64,000 nt of DNA from Eulemur rufifrons (lineage: Eukaryota; Chordata; Mammalia; Primates; Lemuridae), in contig NC_090989.1 in assembly GCF_041146395.1 (NCBI RefSeq), forward strand, positions 48,572,501 to 48,636,500. The letters are read 5' to 3'. The notes beneath the pieces are model-generated. The model was not told where the DNA came from, did no database searches, and worked only from the letters and a program-made list of their open reading frames with translations. Each line of letters begins with the position of its first letter. Position 1 is the stretch's first letter. The position numbers were made by a program, and so were the translations under genes. This document shows positions 1 to 15,300 of the stretch, one piece after another.

Positions 1-138
1 GTGGTATATGTACATAATGGAATATTATTTATCCATGAAAAAGAAGGAAATTTTGTCATTTGCAGAAACTTGGATGGAACTGGAGGACATTATTTTAAGT
101 GAAATAAACCAGGCACAGAAAGACAAAAAAAAAAAAAA
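1..138 (+). mobile_element. L1 ORF2 C-terminal tail with A-run, 5' part outside window
   Basis: The first 125 bases read in one frame as the extreme C-terminus of a LINE-1 ORF2 protein (the segment containing MEYY, then a WMELE-like motif and ILSEI). It ends in a 14-base A-run at 125-138. In intact L1s several hundred bases of 3' UTR follow this point. Here the A-run comes almost directly after the ORF2 end, so the copy is either internally polyadenylated or lost its 3' UTR. It is a non-functional fragment. It differs from the lemur-type L1 tails elsewhere in the window, so it is probably an older subfamily. Confidence 0.75.
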
Positions 139-483
139 GAGCTCAAGGTATAGGAGCTATTCAAATGAGGCTAGATTGCATAAAAGTGGGTGGGGCTTCT
201 GGGAAGTTGTCTCCAACAGTGGGAAGTGTTCACAGCCTACCTCCAGGGGTTGGCAGTAGGTCTAGTGGGGTTAGCTGTCCCAGAGGGTCAGGCCAGACGG
301 GGATGGGTCAGTGTATCTGTTGGTGAGAAAAAGAATCAAAATACTTTTTGATAAAAAAAAAAATCAAATCATTAGAATGAGACAAAGTAGAATCACATAG
401 ACAGTAAATTCAACACTGTAATGGTAGTAATAACTCAGTAAAAATAAGTATACTTACTATAGTTAATAAATATCATACTCTTA
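139..483. other. Unclassified, no gene seen
   Basis: No recognisable reading frame or RNA gene. The first half is GC-richer than its surroundings (about 190-310) and the second half is AT-rich. It may be old repeat that I cannot assign. Confidence 0.4.
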
Positions 484-535
484 CGGATTGAATTATTCCC
501 CCCCAAAATATGCTGAAGTCCTAATCCCCAGTACT
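484..535 (+). repeat. 5' end of an MLT-like LTR, fragment
   Basis: About 50 bases resemble the start of MLT1-group LTRs (GGATTGAATTATTCCCCCC, then AAGTCCTAATCCCCAGTA). The match stops abruptly where retroviral pol-like sequence begins, so the LTR is badly truncated or deleted at its 3' side. It is short, and the assignment rests on memory of the consensus. Confidence 0.4.
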
Positions 536-539
536 TAGA

Positions 540-990
540 CTTAGTAGGGACTGAACTCTTCACCATGGGCCACCTAGTTACCATGAAAATTGAGCCGCTC
601 ATCATGATCTGTTGGGTGGGTACAGCACCACTCCACCATCAGACAGAAGTAGTGTATAAGACATTGGGTGTGAGCATCCCCTGAAGGCATGAGAAACTTA
701 CATGGAGAAGTGACTCAAATATCCATGGCCACCACTGCTGCTATACTGTATTCTGTCTCCCATCATGTACCTATGATGTCATGGGAAGGTCCCTATTATC
801 AATTGATTAGGGAAGAGAAATCTTGGACCTGATTTATGCGTGATTCTATGTGATATTCAAACACCACTTGAAAGTGAACTATAGGGTCTTTCTGGGGCAT
901 CTCTCAATGACAGTGATGAAGAAAAATTGCCTAGGTGGGCCAAGAGGGCAGGGCCAGTGTCCTGATGGGCCAAGAGGCACAGTTTCAAGA
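540..990 (+). pseudogene. Decayed ERVL-type pol remnant (RT/RNase H connection)
   Basis: The segment resembles, at nucleotide level, the ERVL pol region that spans the end of reverse transcriptase and the start of RNase H. Examples are 'CACCATGGGCCACC' near 562, 'CATGGCCACCACTGCTGC' near 724 and 'TTTCTGGGGCATC' near 889. All frames are broken by stops and frameshifts and no domain is intact. ERVL elements are ancient endogenous retroviruses without a functional envelope gene. Orientation is the same as the MaLR internal end and LTR that follow, so it could belong to one proviral remnant or be a separate ERVL piece. Confidence 0.5.
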
Positions 991-1046
991 CAGAGGACTA
1001 TTCTCATAACTTGACATTTAATAGAAGTTTTCCTGCTAGATTTTGG
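991..1046 (+). repeat. MaLR internal sequence, left part
   Basis: Short stretch resembling the 3' third of THE1/MST/MLT internal sequence ('CTGCTAGATTTTGGA'). It is cut at about 1047 by an L1 insertion and appears to resume at about 1312. Confidence 0.45.
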
Positions 1047-1311
1047 AATTTTTTTTTATTTTTTTTTTAAATTTAGAATATTACGGGGGTACAAATGCTT
1101 TGTTTAAACAAATTGTCTTTGCACTGCCTGAGTCAGAGCTACAAGCATGCCCATCCCCTAGACAGTGTGCACCACACCTGTTAGGTGTGAATTTACTCAT
1201 CCTCTCCTCCCCGCTCCCACCTGCCTGGCACCTGATGAATGTTACTTCCATATCTGCACATAAGTGTTTATCAGTTAGTACAAATTTAATGGTGAATACA
1301 TGTGGTGTTTG
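1047..1311 (-). mobile_element. L1 3' end, lemur-type, 5'-truncated
   Basis: A T-rich run at about 1050-1068 is the reverse complement of a poly-A tail. It is followed by the reverse complement of the L1 3' UTR shared by other copies here ('GAGTCAGAGCTACAAGCATG', 'CACCTGATGAATGTTACTTC', 'CATGTGGTG'). Only about 250 bases of 3' UTR remain. It lies inside MaLR internal sequence. I found no clean target-site duplication. Reading frames across it are non-coding. Confidence 0.85.
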
Positions 1312-1645
1312 GGGACCCATGACCCCTTTTTTCTTTCATTTTCTCCCTTTTGAAGTTGGAATATATATCCTATGCCTGTCCATTGTATTTTGGAAGCAGA
1401 TAACTTGTTATATTGTTTCACAGGTTCACAGATAGAGAGGAATTGTGCCCCATGATGAATCATATCCTGAGTTGTACCCATAACTGATTTTGACGACAAA
1501 ATTTGGGATTTTGAGTTAATAATATTTAAATGAGATTTTGACTCAAAGTTGAGGCTGGAATGGTCATAACTGGGGCATGTTGGGTTGGGGTAAATATATT
1601 TTGCATATGGGAAGGACTTGGATTTGGGGGCCAGAGGTGGACTAT
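1312..1645 (+). repeat. MaLR internal 3' end
   Basis: Resembles the last part of THE1/MLT internal sequence: 'CTCCCTTTTGAAGTTGGAAT', 'TATTTTGGAAGCAGATAACT', 'TTTCACAGGTTCACAG', then a purine-rich end 'GGGGGCCAGAGGTGGAC' directly before an LTR start. The same series occurs at 48690-49380. It has no coding capacity. It gives the retroviral orientation (plus) for the LTR that follows. Confidence 0.7.
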
Positions 1646-2078
1646 ATGGGTTGAATTGTGTCTCCTTAAAATATATATTAACCTCCTAACCCCCATTATT
1701 TTAGAGTGTGGCATTATTTGGAAATAGGGTCATTTCAGATAAAATTAAATTAAAATGATGTCATATTAGAATAGGATGGTCCCTTAATCCAGTATGATGA
1801 GTGTCCTTATAAGAAAAGGTCAAATGAGAGAGGAAGGCCATATCAATATGGAGGCAGAGATTGGAGTTATGTTGCGATAAACCAAGATAACACAAGGGGC
1901 TACCAGAACCTGAAATGGTAAGGTAATATTCTCCCTTAGAGGCTTCAGAGAGAGAGAGCATGGCCCAGACAACACCTTGATTTTGGACTTCTGCCATCTG
2001 GAATGGTGAAAGAGTCATTTTTTGTTGTTTTAAGCAATCCAGTTTGTAGTACTTTGTTACAGCAGCCTAGTAAATACA
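1646..2078 (+). repeat. MLT1-group LTR (ERVL-MaLR), plus strand
   Basis: Starts with 'TATGGGTTGAATTGTGTCTC' and contains 'TTATTTGGAAATAGGGTC', 'GTGTCCTTATAAGAA' and 'ACACCTTGATTTTGGACTTC'. It ends near 'TTACAGCAGCCTAGTAAATA'. These are the landmarks of MaLR LTRs, an ancient mammalian group. It follows directly on MaLR internal sequence, so it is the 3' LTR of the provirus remnant. It is strongly diverged. Confidence 0.75.
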
Positions 2079-3109
2079 TGTGTTTTAGGTAAATATAAAA
2101 TTTTGTATTTTATGAAGTGCTTAATTCTGCATTAATTTGATTGTTTCCTACAAAAACATTATAAAGGATTATCATATAAATGATAAAAATTCTTCAGTGC
2201 AAACAATTCCAATGATATTTCTTAAAACTCAAATATGATTTTTCTGCCTTCAATTTCTAAATGGAATTAATAATGGAATATTTTAAGTTCAAAGACACCC
2301 CAAAGATTGGAATCATCTAAACAAATTCATGTGCATACTGATTCCCTGGTGGATGTGACTAATGAGGGGTGGTATAAAAATAAGATAAAAAAGAAAATAA
2401 GTAACTTAGGTCAAAAAGCCAAAACTGAGCCAGCTATCCCTACCATACTTTCTGTCCTCCAATTAGGAACAAAATGGGCAATATTGCCACTGTATTTATA
2501 GTCAGCTAAGTATAAAAGTGTTTTTCATTAGGAATGCATTTTAATAGATGAATATTCAACATGCATGAGATACATTATTGTAGTTTTCACCAATGATTCT
2601 CTGAAAATTATTCTGCCAAACTTTAAAATATTTCCCTTTTAGTTCTCAATCTTTGTGGTATATCTTAAGGTCTATAAAGTTCACAGAAAATGTGTGGAAA
2701 AGGATGATAATGTAAAGAAGTTAAAAACTTCACAAATTCTATCCTGGGGAAAATCTTTGTTCTTTAGACACAAGACTGTCTTAAATTCAAACATGCCAAA
2801 GCACTTATGAGAACCTAAACTTATAAATTTATCTCTCTTATTATCTACATATAGCAAATGGGGCAGGAAAATGAGGGATCAGCAGGTTATGTGGTTTATC
2901 TAAATTATAAAAGTCTAAAACAGAGCAATGAGCCAGGAAAAAAATGAATTTTCTGAAATTCATAGTCATTGTTAAAAATTATTAGGCCTTTCAGCCAATG
3001 ATGAATTTTTCTATCAAGCAACAATAGAGCAGACTTTTTTGTCCAACTTGTGAAGGATGTAGGATTTTACCCTACTTACAAGCTTAGTGGTTATTCTATT
3101 AATATTACT
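2079..3109. other. No gene or clear repeat recognised
   Basis: AT-rich sequence with short random reading frames only. I see no RNA gene, splice-site series or recognisable mobile element. Confidence 0.5.
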
Positions 3110-3383
3110 GTTTTGTGGAGCCTGGCAGAAGACAAAGACTCCTCAATGGAAGACAAAGAACTTTATTACTCATAGCAATAGCCATAGCCAGAAATTCATA
3201 TTGGTTTGTATTGGTTCCTATGCTCCACCAAGCCATGCAAGGATATAAAGGGGTCATAATAGATGCCTGCACACTAGTGTGTTGTGTTACCTGAGGGACC
3301 CATTGACCTTAGAGGATTTATTGATTTCATGGTGAGCAAAAACAAGCCTACTCTTTAGGGATGGAGGTACGGAGTGATATTTC
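3110..3383 (-). repeat. Probable ERVL (MLT2-like) LTR, first part
   Basis: Contains 'GACAAAGAACTTTATTACTC', which on the minus strand gives an AATAAA signal in the arrangement typical of ERVL LTRs. A similar block occurs at 19105-19140. It is interrupted by an Alu at 3384; the last 14 bases (3370-3383) are the left copy of the Alu target duplication. The family name is a tentative assignment. Confidence 0.4.
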
Positions 3384-3725
3384 TTTTCTTTTTTTTTTTT
3401 TTTGAGACAGAGTCTCACCCTGTTGCCCAGGCTAGAGTGAGTGCCGTGGCGTCAGCCTAGCTCACAGCAACCTCAAACTCCTGAGCTCAAGCGATCCTCC
3501 TGTCTCAGCCTCCCGAGTAGCTGGGACTACAGGCATGCACCACCATGCCCGGCTAATTTTTTTTCTATATATATTTTTAGCTGTCCATATAATTTCTTTC
3601 TATTTTTAGTAGAGATGGGGTCTCGCTCTTGCTCAGGCTGGTCTCGAACTCCTGAGCTCAAACGATCCGCCCACCTCGGCCTCCCAGAGTGCTAGGATTA
3701 CAGGCGTGAGCCACCGCGCCCGGCC
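3384..3725 (-). mobile_element. Full-length lemur-type Alu, minus strand
   Basis: A T-run (3391-3402) is followed by the reverse complement of a dimeric Alu ending 'CCACCGCGCCCGGCC' at 3725. Between the arms it carries 'AGCTGTCCATATAATTTC', a block I associate with strepsirrhine Alus. It is flanked by a perfect 14-bp target duplication, CGGAGTGATATTTC, at 3370-3383 and 3726-3739. CpG sites are largely intact and it is nearly identical to the copy at 34621-34961, so it is young. Long reading frames across it (3441-3695) are Alu-derived and not genes. Confidence 0.95.
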
Positions 3726-3880
3726 CGGAGTGATATTTCATTACATCTCAGAGTTGCCTGCTGAGAAATGACCTAGTTAAAAGGCAGTCAGCTCCTTGAA
3801 TTCCTAGCATAGCTAGGAAGAACTTTCAAGGACATTCACGGTTCACAGCAGATCACCCTTCCCAGCAATCTACTCCTCTG
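3726..3880 (-). repeat. Probable ERVL (MLT2-like) LTR, second part
   Basis: Begins with the right copy of the Alu target duplication and appears to continue the LTR interrupted at 3384, for example 'AAAAGGCAGTCAGCTCCT' and 'TTCACAGCAGATCACCCTTC'. The assignment is tentative and the outer boundary is approximate. Confidence 0.35.
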
Positions 3881-4599
3881 TCCTCTAAGTTCTTGACAGA
3901 ATTCAAATTTTCAACATGAATACACCACTCTGTCAACCACTTTGACTAATATAACCAACAGATGCTGGCAACAAATCTATTCGATTTGTCTCCTATAGTA
4001 TTTTGGTTATCATGAATAGAACTATGAACCTCCATGCAAACCTCAGCACTGGCTGACCTCAGTTATGCCTCATAGGACACAGAATTGGTGACCTGTGAGT
4101 AAGTCCCAGTGAGGGGCAGTAGGTCTTATTTTAGACATTGACATCTAGGATATAGTCTGAGGCCAGGTAATTATCTACTCTGACCAAGGCAAGAGAGTTT
4201 AGACTGCCATCTTTGGTGTCATTATGAATAATAACAAGGGCAATAGATAAGCCAAAAAGAAACCTCTATTCTTAATGCAAAGACAGTTTATAGCAGGTTT
4301 TTTTCTTACATACAAACATATAAACTGAAGGGGCACAGGTCACTCCAGGTTATAATGTGTTTTTGTCATTCTGAGCTCATTTATTGCTTTCATGGAAATT
4401 TGAGGGGATTTGTAAAGACTCAGACATGCCCTCCAGGAAATACTCAAAATTGCATTATACATAGTTCAGCACAATGGTCACTCACCAGTGTAAAACCACC
4501 AAGAGCTAAAGTTCAGAGCTCAAATAAATCAATGGTACAAGAGGTAAAATAAAAAACAATAAGGTACTACCAACAGAATGACACAACATCATTCATCAC
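3881..4599. other. No gene recognised; possible old retroviral sequence
   Basis: Continues in the orientation of the preceding LTR and might be internal sequence of an old ERVL element, but I cannot identify any domain. A 65-codon open frame at 4355-4552 shows no recognisable similarity. Confidence 0.4.
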
Positions 4600-7889
<3,290 letters not shown>

Positions 7890-8880
7890 TAAAAGCTTCT
7901 GCATATCCAAGGAAGCTATCATGAGAGCAAACAAACAACCTACAGAATGGGAGAAAATATTTGCATGCTACACATCTGATAAAGGGCTGATAACTAGAAT
8001 CTGTATAGAACCCAGGAAAATTAACAAGAAAAAATCAAACAACACTATTGCAAGGGGGGCAAAAGACATGAACAGAAATTTTTTTCAAAAGAAGATAGAC
8101 TAATGGCCAAAAAACATGAAAAATTGTTTAACATCTTTAATCATCAGGGAAATAGAAATCAAAACCACAATGAGATATCACTTAACTCCAGTGAGGATGG
8201 TTTTTATCAAAAAGATCCCAAACAACAAATTTTGATATGGATGTGGAGAGATAGGAACACTCATACACTGCAGGTGGGACTGCAAGTTAGTACAAACTCT
8301 ATGGAAAATAATATGCAGATACCTCAAAGATCTTAAAGTAGAACTACTGTTTGATCCAGCAATCCCACTACTGGGTATTTACCCAAAGGAAAAAAAGACA
8401 TTCTATAATAAAGACATGCACACTCAAATATTTATAGCAACACAATCACAATTGCATAGATGTGGAAACAACCCAAGTGTCCATCAATACATGAATGGAT
8501 TAATAAAATGTGGTATATGTATATCATGGAGTTATACTCAGCCACAGAAAACAATGGTGATCTAGCACCTCTTGTATTAGCCTGGACAGAGCTGGAGCCC
8601 ATTCTACTAAGTGAAGTATCACAAGAATGGAAATACAAACACCACATGTACTCACCATTAAATTGGTACTAATCAATGAACACTTATGTGCACATATGGA
8701 AGTACTATTCATCAGGTGGTAACCAGGTTGTGAGGGGAAGGAAATGGGTAAATTCACACTTAATGGGTGTGGTGCACTCTTTCTGGGGAATGGGCACACT
8801 TGTAGCTCTGACTCAGGCCATGCAAAGGCAATATATGTAAACAAACTGTGCCCATGTAATATTCTGAAATTTAAAAAAAA
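7890..8880 (+). mobile_element. Younger L1, 5'-truncated, nested in the older L1
   Basis: At 'AAAAGCTTCTGC' (7891) the sequence jumps back to ORF2 text already seen at 7151 and repeats the C-terminal region through to an A-run at 8873-8880. This is a second L1 inserted into the 3' end of the first. It ends with the lemur-type 3' UTR ('CACATGTACTCACC', 'GTAGCTCTGACTCAGG'). An 86-codon open frame at 7843-8103 crosses the junction and joins old and new ORF2 by chance. I could not define a clean target duplication in the A-rich flanks. Confidence 0.85.
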
Positions 8881-9150
8881 AGTTAGAAAAGGGAAACAAA
8901 TACCACGTGTACTCACTATTAAACTGGAACTAACCAATGAGCACACGTGCGCATAGAAGGTTGTAAAACTCAATGGAAATCAAGCAGGAGGGAAGGGGAA
9001 AGAGGGAATTGGTGAAAACACACTGAAGGGGTACAATGAACACTATATGGGTGTTGGACACACTTATAACTATGACTCAAACTTTATAAAAGCAATTCAT
9101 GTAATTAAAAATATTTGTACCCCTGTAATACTTTGAAATAATTTAAAAAA
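8881..9150 (+). mobile_element. 3' UTR end of the older L1
   Basis: After the nested copy's A-run, a second diverged L1 3' UTR follows ('ACGTGTACTCACTATTAAAC', 'GTACCCCTGTAATACTTTGA') and ends in an A-rich tail near 9150. This is the displaced 3' end of the L1 that begins at 4600. Two successive L1 3' ends in the same orientation support the nesting. Confidence 0.85.
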
Positions 9151-10920
<1,770 letters not shown>

Positions 10921-12647
10921 TCACATGAAATGATAAAATAAAATTTTGCTTTGAAATAATCCACATGTGAGTATTGTGCCTTTTTCTGGATATTTAAACA
11001 CTGAAATATTGCATAATGCCAAAACATATGTATATTTAATACTTTTCTTATTCTGTGAATATTGTTAGAATTAGGAAAACCATTTCAAAAAGTCCAATGG
11101 TCTTGTTAGTAAGCCATGAACATTATTAGAACTTATTTTCAAAACTCTGTTTCCATGGAGACATTGAATATTACATTATTTATCAGAGTCTGGTTTCAGT
11201 AAAGGAAATTGACTGCAGATTTACTGAAAATTGTTTATGAGAAGAAATTCTGAGAGTCATTAATAGCTACAGGTAGACCCAGCATTAGAGAAGGCACTAG
11301 TTTGTGATTAAGATATGGAACTTCATAGAAATATTTAGTTATACCTGATGCTTCCAAGGAAAATGAAAAATGTAGTCTCAAGGTCTTAGGCAATTTTCTT
11401 TCCTATAAAAACAATGTTCTCTTCTATTTTTTACCCAAAAGGAGATAATTGATTTTAGTATTTGTTTCTCTAGAGAGGTTGAGAGAGAAACTCTCCTGGA
11501 GAATAATCCTCCATTTTCTTGATAGATGCTTTCTTTTCAGTGCTGTTTCACTGTTTGCTACACAGTCTTGCTAACAGTTGAAGTGGGGTTAAATCCCCAC
11601 TAAAGGCCAAGAGTCTGATCATTTCCCAGCAGATGATTAGGGTTGTGGAGGCATCTCAGCCTGGAAAATCCTGGGCTGCTGTAAATGGCACCTATTTCTT
11701 AGGAGTTTTAGTGAGGCGACACTGTAGTTGAGATTCTTATTCACAATCCTAATGTCCAGTCTCCTCTTTTCACTTAAAGGCATATCTCTGCTTTCATGAG
11801 GATCGATATACCCAGCTGAAAAGCTACATTTCTAAACCTCCCTTTGAAATGGGGAGTAGGCATGTGACTAACGCTTTGGCACAATTTTATGGTCAAACAT
11901 CATTCAATAGGACTCCTACCAAAACTTCTTAATTTGGTTGATTCAATCAGTAAATTCCTTTTTTCGTTTGTGTACTTTCTATCTTCCTCTACATGCAGCG
12001 AGACTATGATGGTTGGAACTTCATCTAATGCGAACAGGAGTTAGCTGTGCAAATGGGTGCACATCTTATAGGTGGAGGGACAGAGAGAGAAAAGGATTCC
12101 TGGACACTGTTGACATTGTAGGACTATTGTACTATCCCTGGTCTGTCTACTTTCTGTCTTCATTTTACATGAGAGAAAAATGATCACCAATATTTTAATC
12201 ATTTGCTGATTTGTCTCTATTACTAGAAAATACAGAAATTTTTCAGTGATTTGTATTCCATAAAAGAAAATGTGAATTACAAATTTCATTATGTTATTCC
12301 ATATTGGTTTTGCTTTCTGCAGTGTACTTAAAATTTATTGTTACCTAGCACATAGCCTGGCATATTCTTTATGTGCCCAACAATATTTGAATTGAATGTC
12401 ATAAAAGTCATGTCTGTTCTTTTTAATGATGTTTGATATGCAAAATATATTGAGAGAGATGAGAGAAAGAGAGACAGAAAGAGAGAATGAGAGAGAGATT
12501 GAGTAAATAGGCTATGAAGCATTCTCTACTGGCAGTTTAACATGAAGAAGAAAAGCTGGTAGTGAATTCAGGAGACCAGGATTGTATTTTGGAATCAAAA
12601 CATGTTGCTTCCTCATTTTTCTGCTTTATAAAACAAGTTGGATTAAC
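10921..12647. other. No gene seen; possible ancient repeat within
   Basis: Mostly unassigned. The stretch about 11780-12040 ('GGCATGTGACTAACGCTTTG') looks like an old dispersed repeat, but I cannot name it. A purine-rich GA simple repeat lies at about 12450-12500. Open frames 12041-12289 and 12328-12522 (minus) are low-complexity and not convincing. Confidence 0.4.
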
Positions 12648-12797
12648 GGGGGGTGGGGGTGGGGATGAGTGTATACATACCTAATGAGTGCGATTCGCAC
12701 TGTCTAGGGGATGGGCACGTTTGAAGCAAGGGCAATATATGTAACCTAAACTTTTGTACCCCCACAATATGCTGAAATAATAATAATAAAAGAAATA
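12648..12797 (+). mobile_element. L1 3' end fragment, plus strand
   Basis: Only about 150 bases of the lemur-type L1 3' UTR. It begins at the G-rich tract (GGGGGGTGGGGGTGGGG, 12648-12664) and ends 'TTTGTACCCCCACAATATGC' plus an A-rich tail. It is severely 5'-truncated. The G-tract could form a G-quadruplex. Confidence 0.85.
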
Positions 12798-13698
12798 ATT
12801 TTAGATCAAAAAACCCTAATAGTTTCAGAATTTATTATCTACATAATACACTGCTAGGTTTTCACTTCTGGATATTTTCCTAAAATAATAATAAATTTTT
12901 TTTATTACAGATAATGTCAATAATATATCAAACTGTTGGTAATATCCTGTATTTTCACATCCAAGAAGTGGAAGATAAGAGGCTACTCATAGGGTTTTCT
13001 GTTGTTGTTCATTTTGTTTTGTTTTTAACTGAGATAAGTTCCTTCTTCCAGTAGGCAAACAAAGTATTCAGTAGTTAGAAAGATACTTTGTGAAGAAATT
13101 TCTCAAAATATTAAAAGGTCCCCAATAAGAATATATGTATATGTAACTTCCTTTCCTTGCTCTTCCCAATAATTTTATTTGACATTTGTGGGGAGATTTT
13201 AATAGACTCCCTGTATATCCTTCCTCAGTAGTAATAAATTCCTGTTACTAGCTAGTAACATTGTCATTTGAAATAAAAGTCATTATTCTGCTCTACCACT
13301 GCTTTGCAGCTAAATATGACCAAAAGATTAAATTCTTCTAATAAAAGGTAAGCAGAAATATAATGTGGCATTAAGGAAAGATTTCTCTCCTTAAAATGGA
13401 AGAACACATTTCCTAAAACTCCTCTTTTCTGCTACTTGATACACTTACAGGTCCTTCCAATATAAGGCTGACGTCAAAGGCTAAGATGAAATGAAGTTAG
13501 ATCAGAACATATGAAGCACTTTCATCAATGGGGATCCACAGATCTCTGTATCTCTTTAATGTGACAAAACAAATTAACTGAATCTTCAGTCATTAATCTG
13601 ATTTTTTTCTTTTACATGTATCCAAATCTAATTCTAATTGAAATCATACCAATATTCCTATGTCTATGGCATACAGAATGCACATCTCCTGGATATCT
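12798..13698. other. No gene or clear repeat recognised
   Basis: AT-rich sequence without recognisable coding or repeat content. Confidence 0.5.
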
Positions 13699-13711
13699 GA
13701 GACAGATTTTT
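13699..13711. repeat. Target-site duplication, left copy
   Basis: GAGACAGATTTTT, 13 bases, identical to 17347-17359. The pair brackets the large L1 insertion and defines it as one integration event. Confidence 0.9.
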
Positions 13712-13720
13712 TTTTTTTTT

Positions 13721-13739
13721 GATCTATAACAATATTGCC
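13721..13739 (-). other. Candidate 3' transduction between two poly-A tracts
   Basis: On the L1 sense strand, the L1 A-rich tail (13740-13770, containing AATAAA) is followed by 19 non-A-tract bases and then by a second A-run (13712-13720, merging into the target duplication). Two tails separated by non-L1 sequence are the classical sign of read-through past the L1 polyadenylation site. The insert is very short, so a non-templated origin is also possible. Confidence 0.6.
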
Positions 13740-13840
13740 TTTTTATTTTTATTTATTTATTTTTTTAATTTCATCTTATTATGAGGGATACAGAATTTCA
13801 GGTTACATACGTTGCCCATGTACCGCCTGTCCCCCCAAGT

Positions 13841-14028
13841 CAGAGCTCCAGGCGTGTCCGTTCCCCAAACAGTGCGCGTTGCACCCATCATGTAGGTATA
13901 TATCCATCCCCTCCCCACCCCCCCCTCCCCAAGTCAGCACCTTCAAGTGTTACCATTCCCCAAACGGTGCGCAATGCGCTCATTATGTAGGCATACCCCC
14001 ATCCCCTCCCCCACCCCCACCTCAGTCT
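13841..14028 (-). repeat. Tandem duplication inside L1 3' UTR with two G4 tracts
   Basis: Two units of about 94 bases. Each holds CCCCAAAC(A/G)GTGCGC, then CATTATGTAGG or CATCATGTAGG, then a C-rich tract (13908-13930 and 13996-14018). On the L1 sense strand each tract has four G-runs of four or more with one- or two-base loops. The other L1 3' ends in this window show one such unit. Confidence 0.7.
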
Positions 14029-15300
14029 GATATCCAATTGGTATCGTTCCCAGATGTGTATTTTGGATGATGATCAGGGAAACCAATTTTCTGGTGAGTA
14101 CATGTGATGCTTGTTTTTCCGTTCTTAGGATACTTCACTTAATATAATGGGTTCCAACTCTCTCCAGGAGAACCATAGAGATGTCATATCTTCGTTATTT
14201 CTTATAGCTGAGTAATATTCCATGGTATACATATACCACAGCTTACGAATCCAACCATGTATTGATGGGCATTTGGGTTGTTTCCACATCTTCACAATTG
14301 TGAATTGTGTTGCTATAAACATTTGGGTACATGTGTCTTTGTTATAGAATGACCTTTTATCCTTTGGGTATATGCCCAATAATGGGATTGCTGGGTCAAA
14401 TGGCAGGTCTACTTGAATCTGTTTAAGATATCTCCATAATGGTTTCCACAGGGGTTGCACTAGTTTGCAGTCCCATCAGCAGTGTATGAGTGTTCCTGTC
14501 TCTCCATATCCACGCCAACACGTGTTGTTTTGGGATTTTTTGATAAAGGCCATTCTCATTGGGGTTAAGTGATATCTCATTGTGGTTTTGATTTGCATTT
14601 CCCTGATTAGGGATGTTGAGCATTTTTTCATATGTTTGTTAGCCATTCTTATATCTTCTTTTGAGAAATTTCTATTCATGTCATTTGCCCACTTTTTGAT
14701 AGGGTTGTTTGATTTTTTTCTTACTGATTTTCCTGAGTTCTAAATAGATTCTTGTTATCAGTCCTTTATCTGATGTGTAGTATGCAAAATTTTTTTTCCC
14801 ATTCTGTAGGTGGTCTGTTTATTCTCGTGACTGTTTCTTTGGCTGTGCAGAAGCTTTTTAATTTAATCATGTCCCATTCATTTATTTTTGTTGCTGCTGT
14901 GATTGCCTTGGGGGTCTTCTTCATAAATTCTTTGCCTAGGCCAATGTCTGTAAGAGTCTTTCCTACATTTTCTTCTAGAATTCTAATCGTTTCACACCTA
15001 AGGTTTAAGTCTGTTATCCACCGTGATTTGATTTTTGTGAGAAGTGAAAGCTGTGGGTCCTGTTTCAGTCTTCTACATGTGGCTACCAATTTTCCCAGCA
15101 CCATTTATTGAATAGGGATTCTTGTCCCCAGAGTATGTTCTTTCCCGCTTTGTCAAAAATTAGGTGTCTATATAAGGATGGTTTTATATTTGGATTTTCT
15201 GTAATGTTCCACTGGTCTGTGTCCCTGCACTTGTGCCAGTACCAGGCTGTTTTAAGAACCACAGCCTTGTAGTATAGTTTGAAGTCTGGCAAATTTAGAA

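Larger units (their letters stand above)
13712..15300 (-). mobile_element. Twin-primed L1, 3' part (sense of insertion)
   Basis: Reading the minus strand from 15300 to 13712 gives ORF2 from LPDFKLYYK (about 15289) to the C-terminus, then a 3' UTR, an A-rich tail (13740-13770), 19 extra bases (13721-13739) and a second A-run. The ORF2 frame shifts several times (open pieces at 15083-15292, 14766-15104, 14476-14679, 14423-14623 and 14125-14460 lie in different frames), so this half is dead. The 3' UTR contains a tandem duplication (13841-14028). The 5' half of the same insertion lies inverted at 15301-17346. Confidence 0.92.

Noticed and set aside
3441..3695. 84-codon frame with proline- and serine-rich text
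   Set aside because: It lies wholly inside a minus-strand Alu. The frames at 34719-34931, 48898-49149, 53062-53295 and 62780-63091 are Alu-derived for the same reason.
13735..14070. 111-codon proline-rich plus frame
   Set aside because: It is the antisense of the duplicated L1 3' UTR; the prolines come from the C-rich G4 tracts.
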